This document shows, piece by piece, positions 1 through 7,900 of a stretch of 64,000 nucleotides of DNA. Origin of the DNA: JBGAWK01 sp044227665 (GTDB lineage Bacteria; Bacteroidota; Bacteroidia; Chitinophagales; JADIYW01). The notes beneath the pieces are model-generated. The model was not told where the DNA came from and ran no database searches. It saw only the letters and a program-made list of their open reading frames with translations. Within the stretch, counting starts at the first letter, position 1, and every line of letters begins with the position of its first letter. The stretch is taken from contig JBGAWK010000007.1 in assembly GCA_044227665.1 (NCBI GenBank), positions 17,960-81,959 of the forward strand, read 5' to 3'. The position numbers and the translations under genes are program-made.

Positions 1-300
1 AATAAGAAAGCAGGTGGTATGCCTGCAGGAGAGATGAAAGCTCAAATGGGTGTAGCTGCTATCCTTGAAAATTTTGACTTTGATGCTAAATTTGAAGTAT
101 TAAGTTTTAATGTAGGTATCGCTGCGAAACGTGAGGATTTTGTCCTTATTCCAAACTCTGGTCAGGTATTTTCGAGTGCTGTAAAAGCAGCATTGTCTAA
201 AGTTAAGCCTGGAGATGTGGTATATGTAGAAGAGATAAAAGTGAGAGGTCCTGATGGGATGACACGTAAACTCTCTAGTATAGCTTATAAATTAATGTAA
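1..300 (+). CDS. gldM: GldM, C-terminal part (cut by window edge)
   Basis: The frame is open from base 1 (Asn-Lys-Lys-Ala-Gly-Gly, then Met at 19), so this is the last 99 residues of a longer protein. The segment reads like the C-terminal domain of GldM/PorM: PAGEMKAQMGV, then a stretch ending in a GDVVYVEEIKVRGPDG motif. GldM is an inner-membrane protein that spans the periplasm and, with GldL, forms the proton-driven motor of the type IX secretion and gliding apparatus. gldN follows 10 bp after the stop, the usual gldKLMN order, and gldK and gldL should lie just outside the window. The ATG at 19 is internal and is not a start. Confidence 0.9.
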   Translation, partial: NKKAGGMPAGEMKAQMGVAAILENFDFDAKFEVLSFNVGIAAKREDFVLIPNSGQVFSSAVKAALSKVKPGDVVYVEEIKVRGPDGMTRKLSSIAYKLM

Positions 301-310
301 TCATTAGATA

Positions 311-1228
311 ATGAAAAAAGTATTCATCACATTTTTCTTCTTCTCATCTGTGTATATTTTTGCACAGGATGATGCAGGGACTACAGAAGTAGAAACCAGT
401 ACTACTACAGAAACTACAAGTGAGCAGCCTGCTCCAATGTTGACTTCCTCTACACCTAATGCTACCAAAAATACAGAAATTATGGCATTGCCTTGGGTAC
501 AAGAAGTTACTGGGCAGCGATTAGCTTTGGCTTATGAAAATATAAGAGAGGCCGATGTGTTTTGGTCTAAGATAGTTTATCGCGTAATTGATGTACGTGA
601 GAAGATGAACTTACCTTTTTCTTGGCCTAAGCGACCATTTATCAATGTGGTGCTGGATGCGGTAACGAATGGTTCTGTACCTGCTTTTGCTTCCAATGAT
701 GATGAATTTACTACTCCATTGAGTCCACAGGAGGCAGCAGCAGCCGGTGGTGCCGGTGGTTTTGACTCTATAAGTGTCTTTAATCCTGTTACAGAGGTTT
801 ACGAAACTTCTGTAATTCAGAGAGAAGTAAACTGGGAAAACGTAAAGAAATATCGTGTGAAAGAAGTATGGTATTTTAATAAGCAAACTTCTACAATGAT
901 GGTACGTATTATGGCTATAGCTCCCGTATTGGATAGCTATGATGAATATGGTAATTATCGTGGTCAGCAGGCTTTGTTTTGGGCATATTTTCCGGCATTG
1001 AGAAATACACTCGTTAAGGAACAAGCTTTCAATCCACTTCCTGATGGTGTAAAAATGAGCTGGGATGATATGTTTGCTTTACGCTTATTTTCTAGCTATA
1101 TCTATAAAGAAGAGAATGTATTGGATGAGAGAGTTCAGGATAGATGGACAGGTATAGATGCCTTATATGAGTCAGAAAGAATTAAGGAGAAAATCTTTAA
1201 CTTCGAGCATGACCTTTGGGAATATTGA
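311..1228 (+). CDS. gldN: Type IX secretion/gliding motility protein GldN
   Basis: The product is 305 residues long, with a signal peptide (hydrophobic to about residue 17, cleavage after FAQ). A Thr/Ser/Glu-rich linker at about residues 20-55 leads into the conserved GldN/PorN body, with VWYFNKQTSTMMVRI and a GQQALFWAYFPALR-type stretch. GldN works in the periplasm with the lipoprotein GldK, forming rings under the outer membrane that are needed for type IX secretion. It directly follows gldM and is closed by a strong hairpin terminator, so it is the last gene of the gldKLMN operon. The type IX sorting domains on proteins at 53.7-57.7 kb and 59.7-64 kb are clients of this machine. Confidence 0.93.
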   Translation: MKKVFITFFFFSSVYIFAQDDAGTTEVETSTTTETTSEQPAPMLTSSTPNATKNTEIMALPWVQEVTGQRLALAYENIREADVFWSKIVYRVIDVREKMNLPFSWPKRPFINVVLDAVTNGSVPAFASNDDEFTTPLSPQEAAAAGGAGGFDSISVFNPVTEVYETSVIQREVNWENVKKYRVKEVWYFNKQTSTMMVRIMAIAPVLDSYDEYGNYRGQQALFWAYFPALRNTLVKEQAFNPLPDGVKMSWDDMFALRLFSSYIYKEENVLDERVQDRWTGIDALYESERIKEKIFNFEHDLWEY

Positions 1229-1244
1229 TATTTCTTAATAGTAT

Positions 1245-1279
1245 AAAAAAAGGCTGCCATTCTTGGCAGCCTTTTTTTA
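1245..1279. terminator. Bidirectional Rho-independent terminator between gldN and trpG
   Basis: A perfect 7-bp stem GGCTGCC/GGCAGCC (1252-1258 with 1265-1271) has a 6-nt loop, seven T's downstream and seven A's upstream. It can therefore stop transcription from gldN on the plus strand and from trpG on the minus strand. Confidence 0.9.
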
Positions 1280-1354
1280 TTACGCTCTTCGTCTTCAATA
1301 TAATAGCTTCAAATTTAGAACCTTCAGCAAGACAATTAGCTAGCTACCCTTTCA

Positions 1355-1921
1355 TTAAGAATATTGCAGCCAATTTTCTAGAATCTTCATGCCTGTAGGA
1401 GTCATAATGGATTCGGGATGAAATTGGACACCTCTTACATCATAATCCTCGTGTCTAATTGCCATAACAACCCCTTCATCATCTGTAGCCGTAGTAATTA
1501 GAGGCTTTTTAATGTCTCTAATAGCCCAAGAGTGGTAGCGGCCACTATCAAAATTATTTTCTATACCTTGGAATAATATATCTTGCTCCATGACTATAGT
1601 ATTTCTTTTTTTGCCATGCACTACCTTGCCAATATTATATAACTCTGCGCCAAATACTTGTCCTATCGCTTGATGTCCCAGACATATTCCCAAAATCTTT
1701 TTCGTCGGGGCATATTCTTGAATTATGGGTATCAATAAGCCCGCTTCTTCTGGGATGCCAGGACCGGGAGATAGAACAATGTGGTCATAAGCACCCACTT
1801 CTTCGAGGGTGATTTTATCATTTCTATAGATATCTACTTCTGCACCTAATGCCTCCATATAGTGTACTACATTGTAGGTGAAAGAGTCATAATTGTCTAT
1901 CATTAGTACTTTTCTGCTCAT
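1355..1921 (-). CDS. trpG: Anthranilate synthase component II (glutamine amidotransferase)
   Basis: This is a 188-residue class I glutamine amidotransferase, the usual length for TrpG/PabA. The nucleophile lies in GICLGHQ (Cys80), with the oxyanion strand at SPGPG (51-55) and the His-Glu pair in HPES (His168, Glu170). It supplies ammonia from glutamine to TrpE to make anthranilate from chorismate. Its start overlaps the trpE stop by 4 bp (ATGA), which suggests translational coupling. The gene ends at the shared terminator, so the remaining trp genes are not in this operon. PabA or a dual PabA/TrpG role cannot be excluded from sequence, but the TrpE-type partner favours tryptophan synthesis. 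Confidence 0.9.
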   Translation of the reverse strand: MSRKVLMIDNYDSFTYNVVHYMEALGAEVDIYRNDKITLEEVGAYDHIVLSPGPGIPEEAGLLIPIIQEYAPTKKILGICLGHQAIGQVFGAELYNIGKVVHGKKRNTIVMEQDILFQGIENNFDSGRYHSWAIRDIKKPLITTATDDEGVVMAIRHEDYDVRGVQFHPESIMTPTGMKILENWLQYS

Positions 1922-3306
1922 AACTTACAAGCTACCTCCAGTGCTCTATTTAGTGCCATTAATTTATTTTCTACCTCTTGTAATTCGCTCTCTGGTTTGG
2001 AATCTGCCACTACACCTGCTCCTGCCTGATAATGCAATACATTATGTTGTGCAAAGAAGGTTCTTATCATTATGGCATGATTGTAATCTCCATTGAAGCC
2101 AAGATATCCTATAGCCCCACCATAGTATCCTCTAGCCGTAGGCTCTATGTTATCTATTAGTTGTAGTGCTTTATATTTGGGAGCACCACTTAGTGTTCCG
2201 GCAGGAAATGTATCTCCCATCATCTTTACTTTATTTTGCAGTGCAGATACTTTAGCACTTACTTTTGATACTAGATGAATCACATGGGAGTAGTACTGGA
2301 CTTCTTTAAAAACCTCTACGTTCACATGTTTTCCTGTCCTGCTGAGGTCATTCCTCGCCAAATCCACCAGCATAATATGTTCTGCATTTTCTTTTTCATC
2401 TAAGCTTAATTTTAGTGCCAAGGCAGCATCTTGCTCGTCATTGCCCGTTCTACGGAAAGTTCCTGCAATGGGGTGAATGGTTACTTTTTCACCTTTTACT
2501 ATTAATTGGGATTCTGGAGATGAACCTAGTAATTGATAATTTCCATAATCAAAATAGAAGAGATAAGGAGAAGGATTTATACTTCGCAAGGCTCTATATA
2601 CTTGAAATATATCTCCCGAGAATCCTTGATAGTATCTTCTTGACAATACAATCTGAAACACATCTCCACGGTAGCAGTGTTCTATTCCTTTGATTACACC
2701 TCGAAGATAGCTTTCATCTGTATGGTTTGAGGATTTGAGTCCCTCTAAATTAAAGTTTTGTATTTCTACATCTTTAGTGAGTATAGTAATAAATTGCTCT
2801 ATATCGGGTATCTCGCTGCTGTCAATACTATGTCTTAATAGAGTCACTTGATGATTGAAGTGATTATAAGCAACTATAAAGTGGTATAAGTGATAGCATA
2901 GCGCCGGTAACGTGTCTTCAATTTTTTCTAGTCTTATATCTTCAAAATAGGGTATAGCATTGTAGGTAGTATAGCCGAAAAGCCCATTGGTAATATGAGG
3001 TGCATCTATAGTTTCAAAAATGAAATTATTTAGAAAGTCATTAATCTTTTCGGGATAATTATCGTGATTGACATGAACGTAATCACTTCTATCAGGATAT
3101 TGATAATGTAGATTGTGTAGATTGTCTATTTCAAAGCCGGCATAAGGCATACAGCATATATAGGAATAAGTATGCTCGTTACCATGATAGTCAGAACTTT
3201 CGAGTAGTATTGCCTTGCCAAAATGTTTGCGTACAGCCATATACATAGAAACGGGCGTAAGGGTGTCGCCCAAAAATTTCTTTTGTATAGTATTTATTTT
3301 GTACAT
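1918..3306 (-). CDS. trpE: Anthranilate synthase component I
   Basis: The 462-residue protein has the chorismate-binding fold in its C-terminal half: HPIAGT, an MLVDLARNDLSR stretch, AGTLSGAPK, and near the end AGAGVVADSKPESE. An LLES motif at residues 34-37 matches the site where tryptophan binds in feedback-inhibited TrpE proteins, favouring TrpE over PabB. It converts chorismate and ammonia to anthranilate in the cytoplasm, with TrpG as partner. Its start lies about 70 nt after the terminator of the upstream gene. The leader shows no run of Trp codons and no clear attenuator. Confidence 0.9.
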   Translation of the reverse strand: MYKINTIQKKFLGDTLTPVSMYMAVRKHFGKAILLESSDYHGNEHTYSYICCMPYAGFEIDNLHNLHYQYPDRSDYVHVNHDNYPEKINDFLNNFIFETIDAPHITNGLFGYTTYNAIPYFEDIRLEKIEDTLPALCYHLYHFIVAYNHFNHQVTLLRHSIDSSEIPDIEQFITILTKDVEIQNFNLEGLKSSNHTDESYLRGVIKGIEHCYRGDVFQIVLSRRYYQGFSGDIFQVYRALRSINPSPYLFYFDYGNYQLLGSSPESQLIVKGEKVTIHPIAGTFRRTGNDEQDAALALKLSLDEKENAEHIMLVDLARNDLSRTGKHVNVEVFKEVQYYSHVIHLVSKVSAKVSALQNKVKMMGDTFPAGTLSGAPKYKALQLIDNIEPTARGYYGGAIGYLGFNGDYNHAIMIRTFFAQHNVLHYQAGAGVVADSKPESELQEVENKLMALNRALEVACKL

Positions 3307-3379
3307 GATATAAAAAGCTAATTTATACTATCAGCTTAGAATTGTTGTAATAATTTTTTTTTTTAATACAATAATGATA

Positions 3380-3408
3380 ATAAAAAAGGTCTCTGTTGCC
3401 AGAGACCT
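3380..3408 (-). terminator. Terminator of the dnaX operon, upstream of trpE
   Basis: An 8-bp stem AGGTCTCT/AGAGACCT (3387-3394 with 3401-3408) has a 6-nt loop. On the minus strand it is followed by six T's. It lies downstream of the DUF3276 gene and separates that operon from trpEG. Confidence 0.85.
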
Positions 3409-3444
3409 CTCAATTTCAATAGCCTATAACGTATGTAGATAAGA

Positions 3445-3687
3445 TTATGCCACTTGATTTGCCATACTTTCGGCAGGAATCATTGCAGTAAGAATATCAA
3501 CGAGTTGTTTCAAGTTTTCTTCAAATATCATTAAACGATGGGATTCTGTCTTGCTGTCGTTGATGATAGCAAATTCTTTGATTTTTACATAACTACTGCC
3601 ATTTTTTGTAGCCAAATGGTCAATAAAGTAAGTTCTTTTTCCTGCTTCGATTTTCTTTGTTGTAATCACTTTGTTGCACGTTTCCAT
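3445..3687 (-). CDS. DUF3276 (Pur-alpha-like) small protein
   Basis: This 80-residue protein carries the core signature of the Bacteroidota DUF3276/PUR family: AGKRTYFID (residues 16-24), then ATKNGSSYVKIKE, then a C-terminal helix. Family members fold like the eukaryotic Pur-alpha repeat and bind single-stranded nucleic acid; that role is taken from the family and is not shown here. It is slightly short for the family. It is the last gene of the run that begins with dnaX, 61 bp after the preceding gene and followed by a hairpin terminator. Confidence 0.75.
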   Translation of the reverse strand: METCNKVITTKKIEAGKRTYFIDHLATKNGSSYVKIKEFAIINDSKTESHRLMIFEENLKQLVDILTAMIPAESMANQVA

Positions 3688-3748
3688 ATCGTATTGTTTT
3701 ACTAATAAGATGCAACAGATAGATAAATTCCATAAAAAAAGAAAAAAA

Positions 3749-4483
3749 TTATTTCATCTGATTAAATGTAACGGTGACACGCCTGTACTTGCTGTTATTT
3801 TCTAAAGAATATACGTGTTTCCCTTCACTTATATTTCCATACGTTTTATTGATAACATATTTTCCGCTCAGATTATTAGTTCCTAAATTTGTAAAGTGTG
3901 TAAATAGTTGATTGGAAACTATAGTGTCTATATATAAAACTTGCTTACCTATAGGTAATTCTATGGTGAAGCTATCCGAAATGGCAAGTTGCTTTCTAGG
4001 ATAATTAAAGAAAAATGGGACGTAAGAGAAAGTATCTATACCACTAAAATTACTGATATTATTTATTAGGGTTGTATCTATCCTTGAAATATATGCTTCT
4101 ATTGAGGGTGTAAAGTTTTCGCCATAGCCAATATTTAGATGCTTATATTTACTGTCATATATCGCTACTAATAGGCTGTCTATATTATAATCTTCCCACC
4201 TGAGATGTCTGGTTTGTGTATATATCAAATAAGAATCACGGTTTTTTTTAAGGATTTTAATACGGATGTTTTGGTAGATATTTCTGTAATATATGTTTTG
4301 CTTACCAATATTTATGGGTTTGTTTAGATCATAGGTATATTGGATATCATATATGAGTTCCTGTCCTTCCTGTAGTGAAATCTTTAGGATAGCACCTTCT
4401 TGGCTATTAGGACTTTTTTTTTTGTTGCAATAACAGAATGGAAAAATAAATAAGAGAGCAATAATGTATAGATTCCTTTTCAT
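3749..4483 (-). CDS. Exported protein of unknown function, possibly a lipoprotein
   Basis: The product has 244 residues. The N-terminus (MKRNLYIIALLFIFPF) is a clear export signal, followed by two cysteines (Cys17, Cys19) and a Lys/Ser-rich stretch, but the lipobox is poor, so lipid attachment is uncertain. The rest is polar and rich in Tyr, Asn and Ile, with a predicted beta-rich pattern, and I recognise no family. The start lies 1 bp after the stop of the CoA-binding gene, so the two are co-transcribed and probably coupled. No function can be assigned. Confidence 0.75.
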   Translation of the reverse strand: MKRNLYIIALLFIFPFCYCNKKKSPNSQEGAILKISLQEGQELIYDIQYTYDLNKPINIGKQNIYYRNIYQNIRIKILKKNRDSYLIYTQTRHLRWEDYNIDSLLVAIYDSKYKHLNIGYGENFTPSIEAYISRIDTTLINNISNFSGIDTFSYVPFFFNYPRKQLAISDSFTIELPIGKQVLYIDTIVSNQLFTHFTNLGTNNLSGKYVINKTYGNISEGKHVYSLENNSKYRRVTVTFNQMK

Positions 4484-4484
4484 T

Positions 4485-4847
4485 TCAGAATTGTCGGGTT
4501 TGTAACATCACCAAGGTACATGCCTCAATAGGTTCAATATTATTGTTGGACAATAACTTGTAAAGTTCAGGATTTTCAGTTCCGGGATTGAATATGACTC
4601 TTTTAGGCTTTAATTTCAAAATATAATCATAATATGTGGGTTGTATGGTAGGGTTTACATAAAGTGTCACCGTATGAATCTCATTGAGTGTCGGAGTATC
4701 TGTATGTATATGGATATCGGCTATCTTGCCGCCATTTTTTCCAATGGCAACTACATCATGACCATATTGCATCAGCTTATGTATGGCTTTATAACTATAT
4801 CTATCTGTGTGGGTGCTGGCACCTATTACTAAGGTTTTTTTATTCAT
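4485..4847 (-). CDS. CoA-binding (YccU-like) Rossmann domain protein
   Basis: This 120-residue single-domain protein has the N-terminal dinucleotide-type motif VIGAS, an AIGKNGG-like loop in place of the family's VNP-type motif, and the late motifs VTLYVNP and RVIFNPGTEN typical of the CoA_binding_2 family. Relatives bind CoA or acyl-CoA, but their physiological role is poorly known. The start ATG overlaps the stop of the upstream reading frame (ATGA, 4844-4847). That upstream frame is the tau extension of DnaX, so coupling here implies that ribosomes do reach the end of the shifted frame. Confidence 0.8.
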   Translation of the reverse strand: MNKKTLVIGASTHTDRYSYKAIHKLMQYGHDVVAIGKNGGKIADIHIHTDTPTLNEIHTVTLYVNPTIQPTYYDYILKLKPKRVIFNPGTENPELYKLLSNNNIEPIEACTLVMLQTRQF

Positions 4848-5491
4848 ATATCTAAGTCTAAGTTTAGCTTGTCAATCAGCGTTTTTAAGGCAGGATTCTT
4901 CTCGGCCAAATCTATATAACGCTCCATTGGCGTTCGAGGTTTGCTCTGCCTGTCTTCTTCCGTAATCTCTACACGTATCGTAATTGTAAGAGGATGAGAT
5001 AAATATTTCTTGAAATAACTGTGCATGTCCACTCTGATACTGTCTAGAGAGCCCTTAATTACACTGCTTATAACAGTAAATTCAATATTTTGGCTGTCAA
5101 TAAATTGGGGCTCTAGTTCTGTGAACGTTCCATAGTAGGAAGGGTTTATGATTTTTTTATGGGTTTCTAAAAATTGAAACCAAAAGGCATGTAAATTTTC
5201 AACGGTGAGAGCTACTTTTTCTATATAGGTGTTTTGTTCTAGTAGGGTGGCTTCGGTGATGGCTTCCAGACGTGATTTGCGTATCAATTTCCTAGCGCCG
5301 GCAGCAGTTTCTTCTATCGTAGGCTCTATATTTCGTTCTTCTTTAGGCTCTTCCGTAGTCAATTGCAGTGGTGGACTCTCTGATAATACGGTATTGTCAA
5401 GAAGTGTTTCTTCCGCTTTTCTGTCATGGGGGGCTTCTGTAGTAGATACTATAGGGGTCTCTATTGATAAGTTGCGGGCAGGAATCGCCAC
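4844..5491 (-). CDS. dnaX: C-terminal (tau) extension of DnaX in the -1 frame
   Basis: An open stretch of 215 codons lies in the -1 frame relative to the 381-residue DnaX frame. It is open without a stop right back to the A-run at 5531-5540, so the GTG at 5491 need not be a start. The N-terminal part is a Glu/Thr/Pro-rich linker. The C-terminal part is a compact domain ending in NPALKTLIDKLNLDLDI, which matches how Bacteroidota DnaX proteins end. A -1 shift within the A-run joins both frames into a protein of about 609 residues, normal for tau. In known bacteria the tau tail binds the replicative helicase and polymerase alpha subunit. A one-base sequencing or assembly error in the A-run would also explain the split. 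Confidence 0.75.
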   Translation of the reverse strand: MAIPARNLSIETPIVSTTEAPHDRKAEETLLDNTVLSESPPLQLTTEEPKEERNIEPTIEETAAGARKLIRKSRLEAITEATLLEQNTYIEKVALTVENLHAFWFQFLETHKKIINPSYYGTFTELEPQFIDSQNIEFTVISSVIKGSLDSIRVDMHSYFKKYLSHPLTITIRVEITEEDRQSKPRTPMERYIDLAEKNPALKTLIDKLNLDLDI

Positions 5492-5526
5492 TACTTCGCT
5501 GTTATTCTCAGGAGCAAGTAAGCGTA

Positions 5527-6672
5527 TTACTTTTTTTTTTCGGCATGGAGTATGCCGGAGTTTATTTCTATCTGCGTATTGAGGAAAGTTAACTTTAGGA
5601 GTGCCAGTTCTACATGAAGGCGCTTATTTTTTGCTGTTTTATAATTTATTTCAGCCAAATTTAGAATATTCAAAGCGTTCAGCAGGTAGGTGGTATGTGT
5701 CATTGCCGTTTGTAGGGCATAGCGTTTGATAAGGTCTTCTCCGGACTCTATGAGCGTGATAGTCTTGGGGTCTTTTGCAACTAGAAGTTGGCGAATGTGT
5801 TCTGCAAGACCTCCAAGAAATATTTCTCCGTCAAAGCCTTTGGCAATTATCGAATTATAAAGTTGTAAAACTGTACTGCTGTCTTCAATAAGTAAGGCAT
5901 CTACTATAGAAAAATAGTAGTCGTAATCCAAAATATTTAAGTTGCTAATCACATCCTGATAGGAAAGCTGATTGCCACTGTAGCTGATAAGTTTGTCGAA
6001 TAGGGATAGCGCATCTCTCATGCCTCCGTCGGCTTTCTGCGCTATGAGGTGTAAGGCTGTCTCTTCCGCATCTATATGCTCTTTAATACATATTTCTTTG
6101 ATTTGCTTGACGATATCTGTATTGCTGATGCGCTTGAAGTCATAAATCTGGCAACGTGAGAGGATGGTAGGGATTATCTTATGCTTTTCGGTAGTGGCGA
6201 GGATAAATATGGCATAAGAAGGAGGTTCTTCCAAGGTTTTCAGGAAGGCATTGAATGCCTGAGTACTGAGCATGTGTACCTCGTCTATGATATAGACTTT
6301 GTACTTGCCTTGCTGTGGTGCAAATCTTACCTGCTCTATTAAGCTGCGGATGTCTTCCACGGAATTGTTAGAGGCAGCATCCAGCTCATGAATATTGAAA
6401 GAACTATTTGTGTTGAAAGAACTGCAACTGCTACAGCTGTTACAAGGTTCATTGTCGGCAGAGGGGTTCTCACAATTTATAGCCTTGGCGAGTATTCTAG
6501 CGCAGGTAGTCTTGCCCACACCTCTAGGGCCGCAGAATAAGAATGACTGTGCCAAATGACCGCTATTGAGTGCTTTTTTTAGTGTTCCAGATACTTGCTC
6601 TTGCCCTACGACATCTTCAAAGCGTACCGGTCGGTATTTTCTAGCAGATACGATATAATTGCGCTCGCTCAC
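5527..6672 (-). CDS. dnaX: DNA polymerase III gamma/tau subunit, clamp-loader part
   Basis: The 381-residue product covers AAA+ domains I-III of the clamp loader. It has VGQEQ (22-26), Walker A GPRGVGKTT (48-56), a four-cysteine zinc module (Cys67, Cys77, Cys80, Cys83), Walker B VYIIDEVHML (126-135) and sensor-1 ATTE. It loads the sliding clamp in the replisome. The start is GTG, five bases after a TATCTTTG -7 box. The frame stops straight after a run of ten A; the rest of the usual protein continues in the -1 frame (see 4844-5491). The short form corresponds to the gamma subunit of other bacteria. The operon continues with a CoA-binding protein, an unknown protein and DUF3276. Confidence 0.92.
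   Translation of the reverse strand: MSERNYIVSARKYRPVRFEDVVGQEQVSGTLKKALNSGHLAQSFLFCGPRGVGKTTCARILAKAINCENPSADNEPCNSCSSCSSFNTNSSFNIHELDAASNNSVEDIRSLIEQVRFAPQQGKYKVYIIDEVHMLSTQAFNAFLKTLEEPPSYAIFILATTEKHKIIPTILSRCQIYDFKRISNTDIVKQIKEICIKEHIDAEETALHLIAQKADGGMRDALSLFDKLISYSGNQLSYQDVISNLNILDYDYYFSIVDALLIEDSSTVLQLYNSIIAKGFDGEIFLGGLAEHIRQLLVAKDPKTITLIESGEDLIKRYALQTAMTHTTYLLNALNILNLAEINYKTAKNKRLHVELALLKLTFLNTQIEINSGILHAEKKK
5531..5557 (-). other. Candidate slippage/frameshift site in dnaX
   Basis: On the coding strand a 6-bp hairpin (CGGCAT, 5-nt loop, ATGCCG; 5557-5541) is followed with no gap by ten A (5540-5531), and then GTAATA. In frame 0 this reads GAA AAA AAA AAG TAA and stops. In the -1 frame it reads on into the tau extension. 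Homopolymer A-runs are known slippage sites in dnaX of other bacteria, and hairpins just upstream of such runs can stimulate RNA polymerase slippage. Confidence 0.6.
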
Positions 6673-6677
6673 AATTA

Positions 6678-6685
6678 CAAAGATA
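6678..6685 (-). promoter_or_regulatory. -7 promoter box of dnaX
   Basis: TATCTTTG on the minus strand matches the Bacteroidota consensus TAnnTTTG exactly. It ends five bases before the GTG start of dnaX, so the message would have almost no 5' leader. Confidence 0.5.
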
Positions 6686-6728
6686 ATAGCTTTTTGGGGC
6701 TTATTCCATTAGCAAAAATAATTAGGAA

Positions 6729-7481
6729 TTATTTTTTGACAAATTGCAATAATTCTGATTTGTTCCCCCTGAATACATTGAAATCTACAGGCTCTGCTAT
6801 GCCATTTACCCTGCCTCTGTCATTATGTTGCCAAAATCTCCATTTTGATTCTTCATCGAGGCGAGGTCGCCCTTTATAGTAATGAGCTATCCATATAGGA
6901 TAGGTGTCAAAGTTGCCCTTAATATAGCGATGATAATAGTTGATATTTACATATATTATGGGTCGGATACCATAGTGTCTCTCTACTGTGTTCAACCATG
7001 TATGAAGCCTTTCTATGAGCACATCCTTTGGTAAGCTGCCATCTTCTTCAAAGTCCAATACCGGAGGCATATCACCAGGGAGAAGCTTTACAATGTTTAT
7101 AAAATGTTTAGCCTGTGCTTTTGCATCCTTTGAGGCCTTAAAATAGTGATAGCCACCTCTCATGATGCCATTATCTTTTGCTTTTTTCCAGTTATAAAAA
7201 TAGCGAAAATCAGTATGTGTAGTTCCTTCTGTCGCTTTGATAAATACAAAATCAATGCTAATGTCATTTACATCCATAGCTTTCACTAGCACCCAGTCGA
7301 TAGCACCCTGATGTCGTGATACATCTATGCCGTGTACGGAATAATTGCGTGGTATGGAGATGCCGAAATCGGGGTAGAAAATTTTTAGGGGATTAAAAAA
7401 TTTGTAACCTACAAATGCAGCACTTGCCGATAAAATCAGAAAGATGGATACAGAAAATTTGGTTATGCCTGAAATAGACAT
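6729..7481 (-). CDS. Glycoside hydrolase family 25 lysozyme-like protein, membrane anchored
   Basis: The 250-residue protein has one N-terminal hydrophobic segment (about residues 10-30) that is either a signal anchor or an uncleaved signal. A GH25 muramidase fold follows: HGIDVSRHQG (50-59), FVFIKATEG, RGGYHYF (109-115), the catalytic triplet Asp143-Phe-Glu145 in VLDFEE, and PIWIAHYY. Family members cut the beta-1,4 bond between N-acetylmuramic acid and N-acetylglucosamine in peptidoglycan, and all expected acidic residues are present. It stands alone on the minus strand upstream of dnaX, with a 56-bp gap. A housekeeping wall role is more likely than a lytic toxin, as there is no immunity or holin gene nearby. 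Confidence 0.85.
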   Translation of the reverse strand: MSISGITKFSVSIFLILSASAAFVGYKFFNPLKIFYPDFGISIPRNYSVHGIDVSRHQGAIDWVLVKAMDVNDISIDFVFIKATEGTTHTDFRYFYNWKKAKDNGIMRGGYHYFKASKDAKAQAKHFINIVKLLPGDMPPVLDFEEDGSLPKDVLIERLHTWLNTVERHYGIRPIIYVNINYYHRYIKGNFDTYPIWIAHYYKGRPRLDEESKWRFWQHNDRGRVNGIAEPVDFNVFRGNKSELLQFVKK

Positions 7482-7550
7482 ATCTAAAAAAATAAAAAAT
7501 TATCGTAGGCAATCAGCGATAGGTGATAGGGGAGTGGTGGCATTATTATA

Positions 7551-7575
7551 TAATAAAAAAGCCCCAATAGGGGCT
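7551..7575 (-). terminator. Terminator after the DUF2795 gene
   Basis: A 6-bp stem AGCCCC/GGGGCT (7560-7565 with 7570-7575) has a 4-nt loop and is followed on the minus strand by six T's. Confidence 0.85.
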
Positions 7576-7600
7576 ATGAAATTTGGTTGCAATACATAAA

Positions 7601-7822
7601 TTAATATTCATCTTCATTGAAGAGGAAGTCTTCCTTGGTAGGATAATCTGGCCATATATCCTCCACGCCTTCATACAATTCTTCTTCATCTTCCAATTCT
7701 TGCAGATTTTCTATAACCTCTAAAGGTGCGCCACTGCGGATGGCGTAGTCTATCAATTCATCTTTGGTAGAAGGCCAAGGTGCATCTTCCAAATACGAAG
7801 CCAATTCTAATGTCCAATACAT
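7601..7822 (-). CDS. DUF2795 family small acidic protein
   Basis: This 73-residue protein starts MYWTLELASYLEDAPWP, followed by TKDELIDYAIRSGAP and a very acidic second half. It is the typical single-domain Bacteroidota DUF2795 protein, a helical domain of unknown function. It has its own terminator and lies 78 bp downstream of the adenosyltransferase gene on the same strand, so it may be read from that promoter or from its own. Confidence 0.8.
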   Translation of the reverse strand: MYWTLELASYLEDAPWPSTKDELIDYAIRSGAPLEVIENLQELEDEEELYEGVEDIWPDYPTKEDFLFNEDEY

Positions 7823-7900
7823 AATTCGTAATATATTTATTTATTTTAATTAATAAAGTGCAAAAAAAGTTTCATTTTTGATATTTCCCAATGAAAACGA

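Noticed and set aside
3307..3444. Hairpin upstream of trpE as a tryptophan attenuator.
   Set aside because: It follows the stop of the upstream gene closely and is a normal terminator. There is no leader peptide with Trp codons and no alternative pairing.
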